Source: Paracholeplasma morum (lineage in GTDB: Bacteria; Bacillota_I; Bacilli_A; Acholeplasmatales; UBA5453). From it: 64,000 nucleotides of DNA. Positions within the stretch are counted from its first letter, which is position 1, and every line of letters begins with the position of its first letter. The DNA is taken from contig NZ_JAFBBG010000007.1 of NCBI RefSeq assembly GCF_016907055.1, forward strand, positions 1-64,000, read 5' to 3'. The notes under the pieces were generated by a model. It made no database searches, was not told the DNA's origin, and saw only the letters and a list, made by a program, of their open reading frames with translations. Positions 51,959 through 60,952 of the stretch are shown in pieces. A program made the position numbers and the translations under genes.

Positions 51959-52738
51959 ATGAATCCAGTAACCTATTTTGAAAATATTATCAAAGATTTA
52001 AACAGCAAGCCCTATCATGTATTAGAGAAAAGTCCTGCTGTTTTTTATTTAATCGCTAAAGAAGAAGGCATTGTCTCTGGTATCAATGAAGTTGAGATGT
52101 TTTTGAATTTATACGATATTGAATTATCTTTTAGAAAACATAAAGAAAGCGGCCAAGTTATGAAACGTGGCGATATTGTTTGTTCGATATCAGGGCCAAA
52201 ATCAAGTTTGTATCATGCTCTTGATACTGTGTCATTTATTTTAGGAAAAATGTCTGGCATCGCTAGCATTGCTTCATTTTACCGAAAAAAACTAACGCAT
52301 TCATCATTGATTAATATGGGCGAATCCAGAGCCGTTGAGTCTATTTTTTACAAAGAAGCGCTAAAAGATGGTGGGGCAGTAGAATTACCTTTTACGCTTG
52401 TTGATGAGACAATAATTGATTTATATGGCAGTTACGAAGATGCAATTGCTAAAACACGAATTAGTTTTAACAATCCAATAGCACTTGAAGTGAATGATAT
52501 ATCAAAATTTTACGATGCACAAAAGACAGATGCTGATATTCTTGTTCTGAAGTATTTTAATGATGAAGCGATTAGAAGAGCGATTATTGATAATAAGGGC
52601 CAGAAGAGACTTATGGTCGGAGGGTTGATTTTACCGAACAGATTGGATATTATTGGGTCTTATCAATTTGATTATTTAACAACAAGTTTGATTTACACTG
52701 CAGCAAGAATCTATGAATTCGCTGTAAAAGTTGGATAA
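51959..52738 (+). CDS. Divergent quinolinate phosphoribosyltransferase (NadC)-like protein
   Basis: A 259-residue protein of the QPRTase fold. The N-terminal region KRGDIVCSISGPKSSLYHALDTVSFILGKMSGIASIASFY follows the NadC plan, in which a glycine-bounded loop precedes a helix ending in SGIAT. The C-terminal barrel follows the pattern (ALEVNDISKFYDAQ, TDADILVLKYF, RLMVGGLILPNRLDIIG). NadC catalytic marks are changed: the TRKT loop reads GESR, the HR pair is EL, KDNH is missing, and LDN reads LKY. It is thus probably not a normal NadC. The ModD-like subgroup is another relative. The substrate cannot be inferred. Confidence 0.65.
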   Translation: MNPVTYFENIIKDLNSKPYHVLEKSPAVFYLIAKEEGIVSGINEVEMFLNLYDIELSFRKHKESGQVMKRGDIVCSISGPKSSLYHALDTVSFILGKMSGIASIASFYRKKLTHSSLINMGESRAVESIFYKEALKDGGAVELPFTLVDETIIDLYGSYEDAIAKTRISFNNPIALEVNDISKFYDAQKTDADILVLKYFNDEAIRRAIIDNKGQKRLMVGGLILPNRLDIIGSYQFDYLTTSLIYTAARIYEFAVKVG

Positions 52739-52796
52739 TTACTAGTAAAAATTGCGTTTTTATAGTACAATTATACTGTTATACGGAGGTTTATTT

Positions 52797-53309
52797 ATGA
52801 ACTTAAAAGATTACATTGCATCAATTGAAGATTTTCCACAAAAAGGCATCTTATTTAGAGATATTACACCACTTATGTTAAATGGTGAAGCTTATAAACT
52901 AGCTTGCGATCAAATGGTCGAATTTGCTAAGAAACAAGGCGCTACTTTAATAGTAGGGCCAGAAGCAAGAGGGTTTATCTTTGGCTGTCCTGTAGCCTAT
53001 GCACTAGGTGTTGGATTTGCACCAGTAAGAAAACCTGGTAAACTTCCAAGAGAAACAGTCACAGTCAAGTATGACTTAGAATATGGTTCGAACGAACTAT
53101 CTTTACACGCTGATTCAATCAAACCTGGCGATAAAGTTTTAATCGTTGATGATTTACTTGCAACAGGTGGTACCGTAGATGCAACCATTCAATTGGTTGA
53201 ACGACTAGGTGGCACAGTAGTTGGGTTATCATTCTTTATTGAATTAGAAGCCCTTGAAGGCAGAACTAAACTTAGAAACTACCCTATTTTCGCATCTTTA
53301 AAATACTAA
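52797..53309 (+). CDS. apt: Adenine phosphoribosyltransferase
   Basis: A 170-residue APRT that salvages adenine to AMP with PRPP. The PRPP-binding motif [13 protein letters not shown] is near residue 118-130; [26 protein letters not shown] and [11 protein letters not shown] are family marks. CGGAGG fixes ATG 52797 rather than the upstream ATG 52752. It lies 12 bases before the RSH gene. Purine salvage joins here with alarmone metabolism, since both depend on nucleotide pools. Confidence 0.96.
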   Translation: MNLKDYIASIEDFPQKGILFRDITPLMLNGEAYKLACDQMVEFAKKQGATLIVGPEARGFIFGCPVAYALGVGFAPVRKPGKLPRETVTVKYDLEYGSNELSLHADSIKPGDKVLIVDDLLATGGTVDATIQLVERLGGTVVGLSFFIELEALEGRTKLRNYPIFASLKY

Positions 53310-53321
53310 AGGAGGATTAAT

Positions 53322-55505
53322 TTGGAATCCTTAATGACGTTCGATAAGTTGATCACTAATGTGAAAACTTACATTAAAAAAGAATCAGATCTCGAACGAA
53401 TCAAGGCGGCATATGAAATGGCGTCTTTTAAACATGGTTCACAACTTCGAAAAAGCGGTGCGCCATACATTTCTCATCCTTTGGCTGTTGCCTATATATT
53501 AAGTGAACTTAATGCTGGACCAAATACACTGATTGCAGCAATTCTTCATGATGTGCTTGAAGACACTCAAACCACCTATGAAGATTTAAAGACTAATTTT
53601 GGCGATGAAGTTGCACAAATGGTCGATGGTGTTACGAAGATTGGTAAGATCTCTTTTAATCAAGAAGTATCACAAGCTGATAATCATCAGAAGATGCTGA
53701 TTGCGATGTCGAAAGACATTCGAGTGGTATTGATTAAAATAGCTGACCGTTTGCATAATATGCGTACAATACATTATCAATCAAGTGATAAACAACTAAA
53801 AATTGCTTCAGAAACGTTAGATATATATGCGCCTCTAGCGCATAGACTCGGTCTATTCCAAATTAAAGCAGAACTCGAAGACACCTCTTTAAAGATTGTC
53901 AATGCGCCATTTTATCACCGAATAAAAAACATGATCGATAATCAAAAACAAGTGAAAAACTTGTCTATCGAACATATGATTGATACCATAAAAAAACATC
54001 TATCTGAAAACCATATGTCAAATTATTTGATATCTGGAAGAACTAAAAATATCTATTCAATTTTTAAGAAAATGACACGCCAAAATAAAGAATTTGAAGA
54101 TATTTATGATATTTTGGCCATTAGAGTCATTGTTGATAGAATCGAGGATTGTTATCAAGTTTTAGGCATCATTCATGCCCATTTTATCCCGATTCCAAAA
54201 CGATTTAAGGATTATATAGCTGTACCTAAACCAAACATGTATCAATCCTTACATACGACGATTTTATCGGATGATGGTTCCGTATATGAAATCCAAATTA
54301 GAACCCATGAAATGGACCGTATTGCTGAATACGGTATTGCCGCTCACTGGGCATACAAAGAAAATAAAGAATACTCTAAAGAGAAAGAGCAATTTGAAAT
54401 TGCTCAAAAACTTAAATGGTATGCTGAATTCTTGAAGATGACTGAAGACGATGACGATAAGAAAGAAGGCGCAGACGAGTTTGTCGAAACGGTTAAGTCT
54501 GATATTCTTGAAGCAAACGTCTACGTATTCACTCCAAAAGGACAGGTTGTTGAGTTAACCAAAGGTTGTACACCTATTGATTTTGCATACCGAATTCACT
54601 CTGATGTTGGAAATTCGATGATTGGCGCGACGGTTAATAGTAGGATTGTACCACTGGATTATGAATTAGAGACAGGCGATATTGTCGCCATCCGAACATC
54701 CAAAAATACTGGTGGGCCTTCTGAAGACTGGTTAAAACTTGCTAAAAGTTCACATGCGAAACATAAAATTAAAGGATACCTCAATAAGCAAAATCGTGAC
54801 AGCATATTCCAAATGGGAAAAGACATGATTGAACGTGAGGCACAAGGCAATAAAGTAGACTTAGGATCCATGAATGATGAGTTTGCAAAGAAACATTTTT
54901 CAAAAAACATGATTAATTCTATAGAGGATCTTTATGTTGAAGTCGGTAAAGGCATTGTTAGTCCTAAAACCGTGGTTGCAAAACTTCTTGGCAAAGAAGT
55001 CGATAAAGAAACGCTGTTACAAAGACAGTTAGAAAAAGCAAAACGCATACTGACAACCACCCACGAAACAGGATTGATTGTCGAAGGGTTAACGACACCA
55101 CAAATTAAGATTGCAAACTGTTGTTTACCAATCCCTGGAGATTCGATTGTTGGTTATGTAACAAAAGGCTCTGGCATAGCGGTTCACCATGAAAATTGTC
55201 CTAATGTCACCAATTTGACGGAAATGCGATTCGTGGATGTATATTGGGCAACTAACCTCACTAGAAAGTACCCTACTCGTATCCAAATCGTGGGACAAAA
55301 CCGAAATAATATTCTATCCGATATCATTTCAACGGTTAACGCGACGTCGATTACAATTGCTGAGATTAATGCAGTTTCAAATCAAAAACTTGAAAGCATC
55401 ATTACGCTTAAAGTATTGGCAAGCAACAAAAGTGAAATTGAGAATTTAATGGTCAACCTGCTAAAGATTCAAAGTATCTATAATATTGAAAGAAGATTTA
55501 AATAA
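53322..55505 (+). CDS. relA: Bifunctional (p)ppGpp synthase/hydrolase (RSH)
   Basis: A 727-residue long RSH. The N-terminal HD domain (HGSQLRKSGAPYISHP and AAILHDVLEDT) hydrolyses alarmones; the synthetase domain has RFKDYIAVPKPNMYQSLHTTI; TGS starts at VYVFTPKGQVVEL, and the C-terminal ACT domain closes the protein. Both catalytic halves are intact. TTG 53322 is the likely start: GGAGG lies 7 bases before it, but 18 bases before the next candidate, ATG 53334. It follows apt and overlaps dtd by one base. Confidence 0.95.
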   Translation: MESLMTFDKLITNVKTYIKKESDLERIKAAYEMASFKHGSQLRKSGAPYISHPLAVAYILSELNAGPNTLIAAILHDVLEDTQTTYEDLKTNFGDEVAQMVDGVTKIGKISFNQEVSQADNHQKMLIAMSKDIRVVLIKIADRLHNMRTIHYQSSDKQLKIASETLDIYAPLAHRLGLFQIKAELEDTSLKIVNAPFYHRIKNMIDNQKQVKNLSIEHMIDTIKKHLSENHMSNYLISGRTKNIYSIFKKMTRQNKEFEDIYDILAIRVIVDRIEDCYQVLGIIHAHFIPIPKRFKDYIAVPKPNMYQSLHTTILSDDGSVYEIQIRTHEMDRIAEYGIAAHWAYKENKEYSKEKEQFEIAQKLKWYAEFLKMTEDDDDKKEGADEFVETVKSDILEANVYVFTPKGQVVELTKGCTPIDFAYRIHSDVGNSMIGATVNSRIVPLDYELETGDIVAIRTSKNTGGPSEDWLKLAKSSHAKHKIKGYLNKQNRDSIFQMGKDMIEREAQGNKVDLGSMNDEFAKKHFSKNMINSIEDLYVEVGKGIVSPKTVVAKLLGKEVDKETLLQRQLEKAKRILTTTHETGLIVEGLTTPQIKIANCCLPIPGDSIVGYVTKGSGIAVHHENCPNVTNLTEMRFVDVYWATNLTRKYPTRIQIVGQNRNNILSDIISTVNATSITIAEINAVSNQKLESIITLKVLASNKSEIENLMVNLLKIQSIYNIERRFK

Positions 55506-55942
55506 TGAGAGCAGTCATTCAAAGAGTATCTGAAGCGAGTGTTTCAACTTCAGATTATCATCAGTCCATCGAAAAAGGGTATTTAGTTTTACTTGGCGTT
55601 CATGTAGATGATACAGATGATGATTATCAGTACACGCTTAAAAAAATCATCAACTTAAGGGTTTTTGAAGATGATAATCAAAAGATGAACCTTTCAATCA
55701 AGCAAGTTAATGGAGAAATATTGTTAATCTCACAGTTTACGTTGCTCGGTAATGTAAAAGGTAACAATAGACCTTCATTTACGACAAGTGCTAAATCTGA
55801 GTTTGCAAACCAGTATTATGAAAGACTCTATCACGATCTTAACCTAGAAGTACCAACCAAAAAAGGTGTATTTGGAGCGGATATGCAAGTTAAACTTGTG
55901 AATTCTGGTCCTGTAACAATCATCATTGACACGAAGGAGTGA
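55505..55942 (+). CDS. dtd: D-aminoacyl-tRNA deacylase
   Basis: A 145-residue DTD that removes D-amino acids from mischarged tRNA. The motifs SQFTLLGN and NSGPVTIIID form the active site at the dimer interface, with GNNRPSFTTSA between them. TAATG couples it to the RSH gene, the same order as in B. subtilis (relA-dtd). The length is normal. The ribosome site of the next gene lies within its 3' end. Confidence 0.96.
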   Translation: MRAVIQRVSEASVSTSDYHQSIEKGYLVLLGVHVDDTDDDYQYTLKKIINLRVFEDDNQKMNLSIKQVNGEILLISQFTLLGNVKGNNRPSFTTSAKSEFANQYYERLYHDLNLEVPTKKGVFGADMQVKLVNSGPVTIIIDTKE

Positions 55943-55946
55943 AACA

Positions 55947-57029
55947 ATGAAAAGCAAGATTAATTGGAAGTACTTTAACATCTTAATATTACTTTTGATT
56001 ATTTACATGGTTTATGTCTTATCGCCATTATGGGGGAACCTCGCAAATAAAATCATCTGGGCATTCCTGCCAATTATGTTGGCTTTTGTGGTTGCTTTCG
56101 TATTTAATCCCATCGTAACTTGGCTAGAGAAAAATGCTAAGATACCACGTGTCATCGCGATATTACTTATTTATTTTTCGATTATTGCATTGGTTCTTTT
56201 CATCGTGTTTGTGTTGGTTAAACCATATATTGACGATTTGGGTAATTTGTCTGTAGGGGTAGTAAATCTCTTAGATCAAATTGGAAGGCTCTTTAACATT
56301 GATACAACAAGCATCCAAGAACAGTCTGTAACAGTCGTTGAATCCATGTATGCCAGTATCGCAGCTTTCTTCACCGCAACAGGTGGCGGGGCAGAACAGG
56401 TCTTTAATATAGTATTAAGTGGCATTGTAGTCGTTATTGTAGGGATCATTTTCTTAATTAACTTTGAAAATATCATCCAAAAAACAAAAGAGTATCTAGC
56501 TATAAGAGAAACAGATCAAATGTATCGATACGTTTCAACACTCTATCATGACTTGACAAACTATTTGGTTGCAGAAATCATCATTGCCGTTATCCAGTTC
56601 ATTGAGTATGCGGGATTATTCCTATTAATCGGTATATTCAACCGAGCTTATATGAATTATGCCCTTGTACTAGGGGTTTGTGTCGCTGTATTCTCTTTAA
56701 TTCCATATTTTGGGGGATATTTATCATCGTTCTTCATGATATTGATTGCATTAAGTTTACCGCATGCGCTTTATACAGCGATACCGCTTGGATTATTTAT
56801 CATGATATTCCCTAACTTAGATGCGTATGTGATCAACCCACATATTTATAAGAAACAACTACGGCTCAATCCGATATTCTCGATTTCAGCTATGCTTTTA
56901 GGACAGGCGTTTTTCGGCGTAATAGGTGTTGTTGTTGCTATTCCATTTATTTTGATTTTGACGATAACTTATAATTTCTACAAAGTTCAAATAAGGGAAA
57001 AGTTCAAACAGTTTAAAGAATCACTATAG
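55947..57029 (+). CDS. AI-2E family transporter (PerM-like)
   Basis: A 360-residue membrane protein with about seven or eight helices. The arrangement of two short hydrophobic pairs near the N-terminus, a soluble loop (residues ~95-150), then the GVIGVVVAIPFILILTITYNFY end with a basic tail is typical of the family. Members export small molecules or ions (AI-2, Na+/H+ and others), so the substrate is unknown. AAGGAG (55935-55940) supports ATG 55947 over TTG 55926. Confidence 0.88.
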   Translation: MKSKINWKYFNILILLLIIYMVYVLSPLWGNLANKIIWAFLPIMLAFVVAFVFNPIVTWLEKNAKIPRVIAILLIYFSIIALVLFIVFVLVKPYIDDLGNLSVGVVNLLDQIGRLFNIDTTSIQEQSVTVVESMYASIAAFFTATGGGAEQVFNIVLSGIVVVIVGIIFLINFENIIQKTKEYLAIRETDQMYRYVSTLYHDLTNYLVAEIIIAVIQFIEYAGLFLLIGIFNRAYMNYALVLGVCVAVFSLIPYFGGYLSSFFMILIALSLPHALYTAIPLGLFIMIFPNLDAYVINPHIYKKQLRLNPIFSISAMLLGQAFFGVIGVVVAIPFILILTITYNFYKVQIREKFKQFKESL

Positions 57030-57030
57030 A

Positions 57031-57059
57031 TTGACAATATACTGTATTTGATGTATGAT
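57031..57059 (+). promoter_or_regulatory. Promoter of the GNAT-hisS-aspS operon
   Basis: Consensus TTGACA (57031-57036), 17 bases, TATGAT (57054-57059), with a TG extension. It begins 2 bases after the permease stop. Confidence 0.75.
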
Positions 57060-57065
57060 TTTAAT

Positions 57066-57260
57066 ATGAATTGAATCATCTGTTGACTGAAAAGAATGTA
57101 AAAGATATTAATTATAGCGAGGATGAATGGTGAAAGCATCTATTAATGGTTTACAGGGACACTTCACGAGGATAGTCTATTTTGAGTGCTAGGGTAACCT
57201 AGAACTAAGGTGGTACCGCGCAATTATAGCGTCCTTAGATTAAGGACGCTTTTATTTTTT
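57066..57260 (+). promoter_or_regulatory. T-box riboswitch (tRNA-His) of the GNAT-hisS-aspS operon
   Basis: The T-box motif AAGGTGGTACCGCG lies at 57207-57220, and the terminator AGCGTCCTTA/TAAGGACGCT (57228-57237 / 57241-57250) is followed by a T run. Stem I has AGCGA, and the apical hairpin GATG-AATGGTGAAAG-CATC is nearly the same as in the ileS leader. The specifier, at the same offset after TACAGG, is CAC (57160-57162), a His codon; GAC (Asp) overlaps it at 57158-57160. It should respond to uncharged tRNA-His. Confidence 0.9.
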
Positions 57261-57269
57261 GGTGATAAT

Positions 57270-57833
57270 ATGAGAAATTATAGTCAAATGCCTACAGTAG
57301 AATTTAGAAATTTTCAATTAAGGACACTTTTGAAGAAGGATTATCATGATCTATTTTCCTTTGGACAAGATGAAGTGACCACAGAGTTTTTGACTTGGGG
57401 CCCACTAAAAAATCTCAAAGAAGCAAAAAACATGATTAAGTATACCTATTATAGAAGGCTTTCACGCAAAGAACCGATAGGTTACGCGATTGTTGATATG
57501 ACGAGCAATAAGATGGTTGGGACGATTGAGTTTCACTCATTTAATCACAAACAAAATAGTTGTGAAATTGGGTATGTCTTATCTAGGAACTACTGGAACC
57601 AAGGCATCATGACAGACGCATTAAAAGAAATGACCAAGATTGGGTTTGAGGTTTTGGACATGGATTTGATTATTATCAAACACATAAAAGAGAACATTGC
57701 TAGCCAAAGGGTTATTCTCAAAGCTGGTTATGATAGAAAAGAATTACTGAAAAATAGCTTTTTTCATCCGAAAACACAACGTTTTCACGATGTGTATGTG
57801 TATGAAAAAACAAGGAGGACTTATGATAAGTAA
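57270..57833 (+). CDS. GNAT-family N-acetyltransferase (RimJ/RimL type)
   Basis: A 187-residue acetyltransferase. FQLRTLLKKDYHDLFSFGQDE and GYAIVDMTSNKMVGTIEFHSFNHKQNSCEIGYVLSRNYWNQGIMTDALKEM carry the acetyl-CoA fold; the pyrophosphate loop R/QxxGxA reads NQGIMTDA. Its substrate could be a protein N-terminus or small molecule. GGTGAT and ATG 57270 lie just past the T-box terminator, so it is the first gene under the T-box. The stop overlaps hisS by 11 bases. Confidence 0.88.
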   Translation: MRNYSQMPTVEFRNFQLRTLLKKDYHDLFSFGQDEVTTEFLTWGPLKNLKEAKNMIKYTYYRRLSRKEPIGYAIVDMTSNKMVGTIEFHSFNHKQNSCEIGYVLSRNYWNQGIMTDALKEMTKIGFEVLDMDLIIIKHIKENIASQRVILKAGYDRKELLKNSFFHPKTQRFHDVYVYEKTRRTYDK

Positions 57834-59088
57834 AGCTAAAGGCACCTATGATGTTTTGCCAAATGAATCATTTAAATGGGCTCAATTAGAAGATAAAGCC
57901 AGAAAGATGCTCACTTTGTTTGGGTATAAAGAAATCAGAACACCAATATTTGAGTATTCTGAAGTTTTTCACCGCGTAAATGAGCAATCTGATATGGTTA
58001 CCAAAGAAACCTATGATTTTCTCGATAAAGGAAATAGACAACTGACGCTGAGACCAGAAGGCACCGCTGGTGTCATTCGTAGTTTTGTTGAGAACAAAAT
58101 GCATGTTCAAAACAACCTATGCAAGCTTTATTATATCGGACCAAACTTTAGATATGAACGACCACAAAAAGGACGTTTTAGACAGTTTATGCAGTTCGGG
58201 GTTGAAGCCATTGGATCTAACGATTCCGCACTTGATGCAGAAGTTATCGGATTGGCTTATTCCTTTATCAAAGAACTTGGATTAAAAGGTGTTAAAGTTC
58301 GCATTAATTCATTAGGAGATAATGAATCAAGACAAAACTTTAAAGAAGCGCTGACTGCGCATTTTATGCCACATAGTGAGACGCTTTGCCAAGACTGTAA
58401 GAACCGCCTTGATAAAAATCCACTTAGAATACTTGACTGCAAAATCGATAATGAACATGAAGCTGTTTTAAGTGCACCAACACCACAGGATCATTTAAAT
58501 GCAGCATCTCGTGAGTATTTTAAATCGGTGCTTTCTTACTTAGATAGCGCGGACATTACCTATGAAATCGCGCCGAAACTAGTTAGAGGATTAGATTATT
58601 ATACTCACACCGTATTTGAAATAGAAGCCGATATCGAAGGATTCGGAGCTCAAAACGTCTTAGGTGGTGGTGGAAGATACCAATCATTAGTTAAAGAGTT
58701 AGGCGGGCCAGATTTACCAGGAATCGGTTTTGCATTTGGAATGGAGCGTCTGTTACTGGCAATGGAAGCTGAATTGCTATCCTTTAGTTCTGAACCTACG
58801 CCAGATATCTTCTTGGTTGCAACTAGCCATGAAGCAAGACTAGAAGCCATAAAAATATTGTTTGAAGCCAGAAATAAAGGTTTAATTGCCGATATGGATT
58901 ATACTGGTACAAACTTTAAATCACAATTCAAAGCAGCTTTGAAATCCAATTCTAAATACATATTTATCATTGGAGAAGATGAGTTAGCTAATCTCACTGT
59001 TGCAATCAAAAATACGGAAACACAAGAACAGGAACAAGTGCCAATGAAGATTGCAGTAAGAACAGTTATAAGCGCACTAGGAAAATAA
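57823..59088 (+). CDS. hisS: Histidyl-tRNA synthetase
   Basis: A 421-residue class II HisRS. Motif 2 is in FRYERPQKGRFRQFMQFGVEAIG, the His-specific loop is LVRGLDYYTHTVFE and motif 3 is GIGFAFGMERLLLAM; the C-terminal domain binds the anticodon. CAAGGAGG lies 6 bases before ATG 57823 and inside the GNAT gene's 3' end. It is the expected target of the CAC-specifier T-box. An 8-kb-scale operon is not needed: the unit ends after aspS. Confidence 0.97.
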   Translation: MISKAKGTYDVLPNESFKWAQLEDKARKMLTLFGYKEIRTPIFEYSEVFHRVNEQSDMVTKETYDFLDKGNRQLTLRPEGTAGVIRSFVENKMHVQNNLCKLYYIGPNFRYERPQKGRFRQFMQFGVEAIGSNDSALDAEVIGLAYSFIKELGLKGVKVRINSLGDNESRQNFKEALTAHFMPHSETLCQDCKNRLDKNPLRILDCKIDNEHEAVLSAPTPQDHLNAASREYFKSVLSYLDSADITYEIAPKLVRGLDYYTHTVFEIEADIEGFGAQNVLGGGGRYQSLVKELGGPDLPGIGFAFGMERLLLAMEAELLSFSSEPTPDIFLVATSHEARLEAIKILFEARNKGLIADMDYTGTNFKSQFKAALKSNSKYIFIIGEDELANLTVAIKNTETQEQEQVPMKIAVRTVISALGK

Positions 59089-59089
59089 C

Positions 59090-60808
59090 ATGAAATACAC
59101 ACATAACAATGGCGAACTTAATAGTTCAAATATCAATGAAACCGTTCGTTTAAAAGGATGGGTTTCAAAAAAAAGAAACCTTGGAGGACTTGTGTTTGTT
59201 GACCTAAGAGACCGATTTGGTATCACACAATTAGTCATTCAACCAGAAAACCCTAACTACGAATTGGCTTCCTCATTAAAGAGCGAATATGTCATTGAAG
59301 CAACTGGGGTAGTTGTAAAACGTGAGAGTGTCAATAATACAATACCAACTGGAGATATAGAAGTAGTCGTGAATTCATTAACACTGCTTAACGTTGCAGA
59401 AACACCACCAATTGGCATTAATAATGAGGATACTTCCCTAGAAGATACAAGACTTAAATATCGTTATTTGGACTTAAGACGTCCTGTAATGCAAAATTAC
59501 TTAATCAAAAGAAGCCAAATCACTCAAGCGATTAGAGAAGCATTACTTATGGAAGGATTCAATGAATTTGAAACACCTATTTTAGGTAAATCAACCCCAG
59601 AAGGTGCCAGAGATTTCTTAGTACCTTCAAGAATCTACCCAGGTGAGTTTTATGCACTTCCACAATCCCCACAAATCTATAAACAGCTCTATATGGTCGC
59701 GGGATTTGAAAAATACTTCCAAATCGCACGTTGTTTCCGTGATGAAGACTTAAGAGCAGACAGACAATTAGAGTTCACACAAGTGGATATTGAAACATCA
59801 TTTTTGTCTGAACAAGAAATTCAAGAAACCATCGAAAGAGTGCTTTTTCATACATTTAAGAAAGTCCTGAATTATGAGATTAAACTTCCTATCGAGAAAC
59901 TACCTTATTCAGTAGCTATGGATAAATATGGCTCGGATAAGCCTGACTTAAGATTTGGCTTAGAACTGGCTTCCTATAATGATGTTTTTGATCATTATGA
60001 GATTCCATTCTTCAAAGAAAAAGTCGTAAGAGGCTTTGTTTCTAAAGCAAATCTTACTCGTAAAGAGCTAGATGAACTTACTTTGTTAGTTAAGAAGAAC
60101 CACGGTGAAGCACTAGCTTATCTAAAGATTACTGAGGGTAAATTAAGTGGCTCAATAGCTAAATTTATGGACGAAAGTAGCATTTCAAAACTTGGATTGA
60201 CTGAGGGCGATTTATTATTACTCGTTGTTGGTAAAAACTACTTATCTACCTCAAACGCAGCTGGCGTCTTAAGAAAAGAACTTGGTGAAAGACTTGGTTT
60301 AGTAAGTGATACGGATTATCGCTTTGTGTGGATTGTTGACTGGCCTCTATTTGACGAGAATGAAGATGGTTCGTTAACTGCTGCACATCACCCTTTCACA
60401 TCACCTAAGGAATCTGACAAACACTTATTAAGAACTAATCCAAAATTATGTATGGCTCAAGCTTATGACATTGTCTTAAATGGGTATGAGCTTGGTGGTG
60501 GATCCGTGAGAATTCATGAATCAGACGTTCAACAAGCGATGTTTGAAGCGATTGGATTAGAAAAATCTGTAATTGAAGATCGTTTTGGGTTCTTAGTTGG
60601 CGCGCTTAAATATGGTACACCTCCACACGGTGGATTGGCATTAGGCTTAGATAGAATGGTCATGTTAATGACAGGAACTAAGAACATCAAAGACGTTATT
60701 GCATTCCCTAAAACACAAAGTGCACGTGATCTTATGATGCAAGCACCATCTTCAGTTGCTGAAACACAACTAGATGAATTAGAAATATCATTTAAAAAAC
60801 ATAACTAG
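59090..60808 (+). CDS. aspS: Aspartyl-tRNA synthetase
   Basis: A 572-residue bacterial AspRS. The N-terminal OB anticodon domain ends near residue 110; class II motif 1 lies around TPILGKSTPEGARDFLVP, motif 2 is FRDEDLRADRQLEFTQVDIE, the GAD insertion follows, and motif 3 is GGLALGLDRMVMLM. It starts 1 base after hisS, the same pair as in Bacillus. The operon T-box is of the His type, so AspRS levels follow tRNA-His charging unless the overlapping GAC also contributes. Confidence 0.97.
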   Translation: MKYTHNNGELNSSNINETVRLKGWVSKKRNLGGLVFVDLRDRFGITQLVIQPENPNYELASSLKSEYVIEATGVVVKRESVNNTIPTGDIEVVVNSLTLLNVAETPPIGINNEDTSLEDTRLKYRYLDLRRPVMQNYLIKRSQITQAIREALLMEGFNEFETPILGKSTPEGARDFLVPSRIYPGEFYALPQSPQIYKQLYMVAGFEKYFQIARCFRDEDLRADRQLEFTQVDIETSFLSEQEIQETIERVLFHTFKKVLNYEIKLPIEKLPYSVAMDKYGSDKPDLRFGLELASYNDVFDHYEIPFFKEKVVRGFVSKANLTRKELDELTLLVKKNHGEALAYLKITEGKLSGSIAKFMDESSISKLGLTEGDLLLLVVGKNYLSTSNAAGVLRKELGERLGLVSDTDYRFVWIVDWPLFDENEDGSLTAAHHPFTSPKESDKHLLRTNPKLCMAQAYDIVLNGYELGGGSVRIHESDVQQAMFEAIGLEKSVIEDRFGFLVGALKYGTPPHGGLALGLDRMVMLMTGTKNIKDVIAFPKTQSARDLMMQAPSSVAETQLDELEISFKKHN

Positions 60809-60812
60809 CATT

Positions 60813-60840
60813 AAGGACTTCTTTTGAAGTCCTTTTTTTA
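60813..60840 (+). terminator. Terminator of the hisS-aspS operon
   Basis: AAGGACTTC / GAAGTCCTT (60813-60821 / 60826-60834), TTTT loop, T run. Confidence 0.9.
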
Positions 60841-60880
60841 AAATTATGTGATGTCGGTTAGAATGTGATTATAGGATGTA

Positions 60881-60896
60881 TTATTACTAGTAATAA
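60881..60896. promoter_or_regulatory. 16-bp palindrome upstream of msrA (candidate operator)
   Basis: A perfect palindrome TTATTACTAGTAATAA. It lies 57 bases before the msrA ATG and just ahead of a TAAAAT box (60901-60906). No T run follows, so a protein-binding site is more likely than a terminator. Confidence 0.45.
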
Positions 60897-60952
60897 AGGG
60901 TAAAATATTGTAAGATATTTCTATAAGATAAAAGTTACCATAGGAGGTTTCT

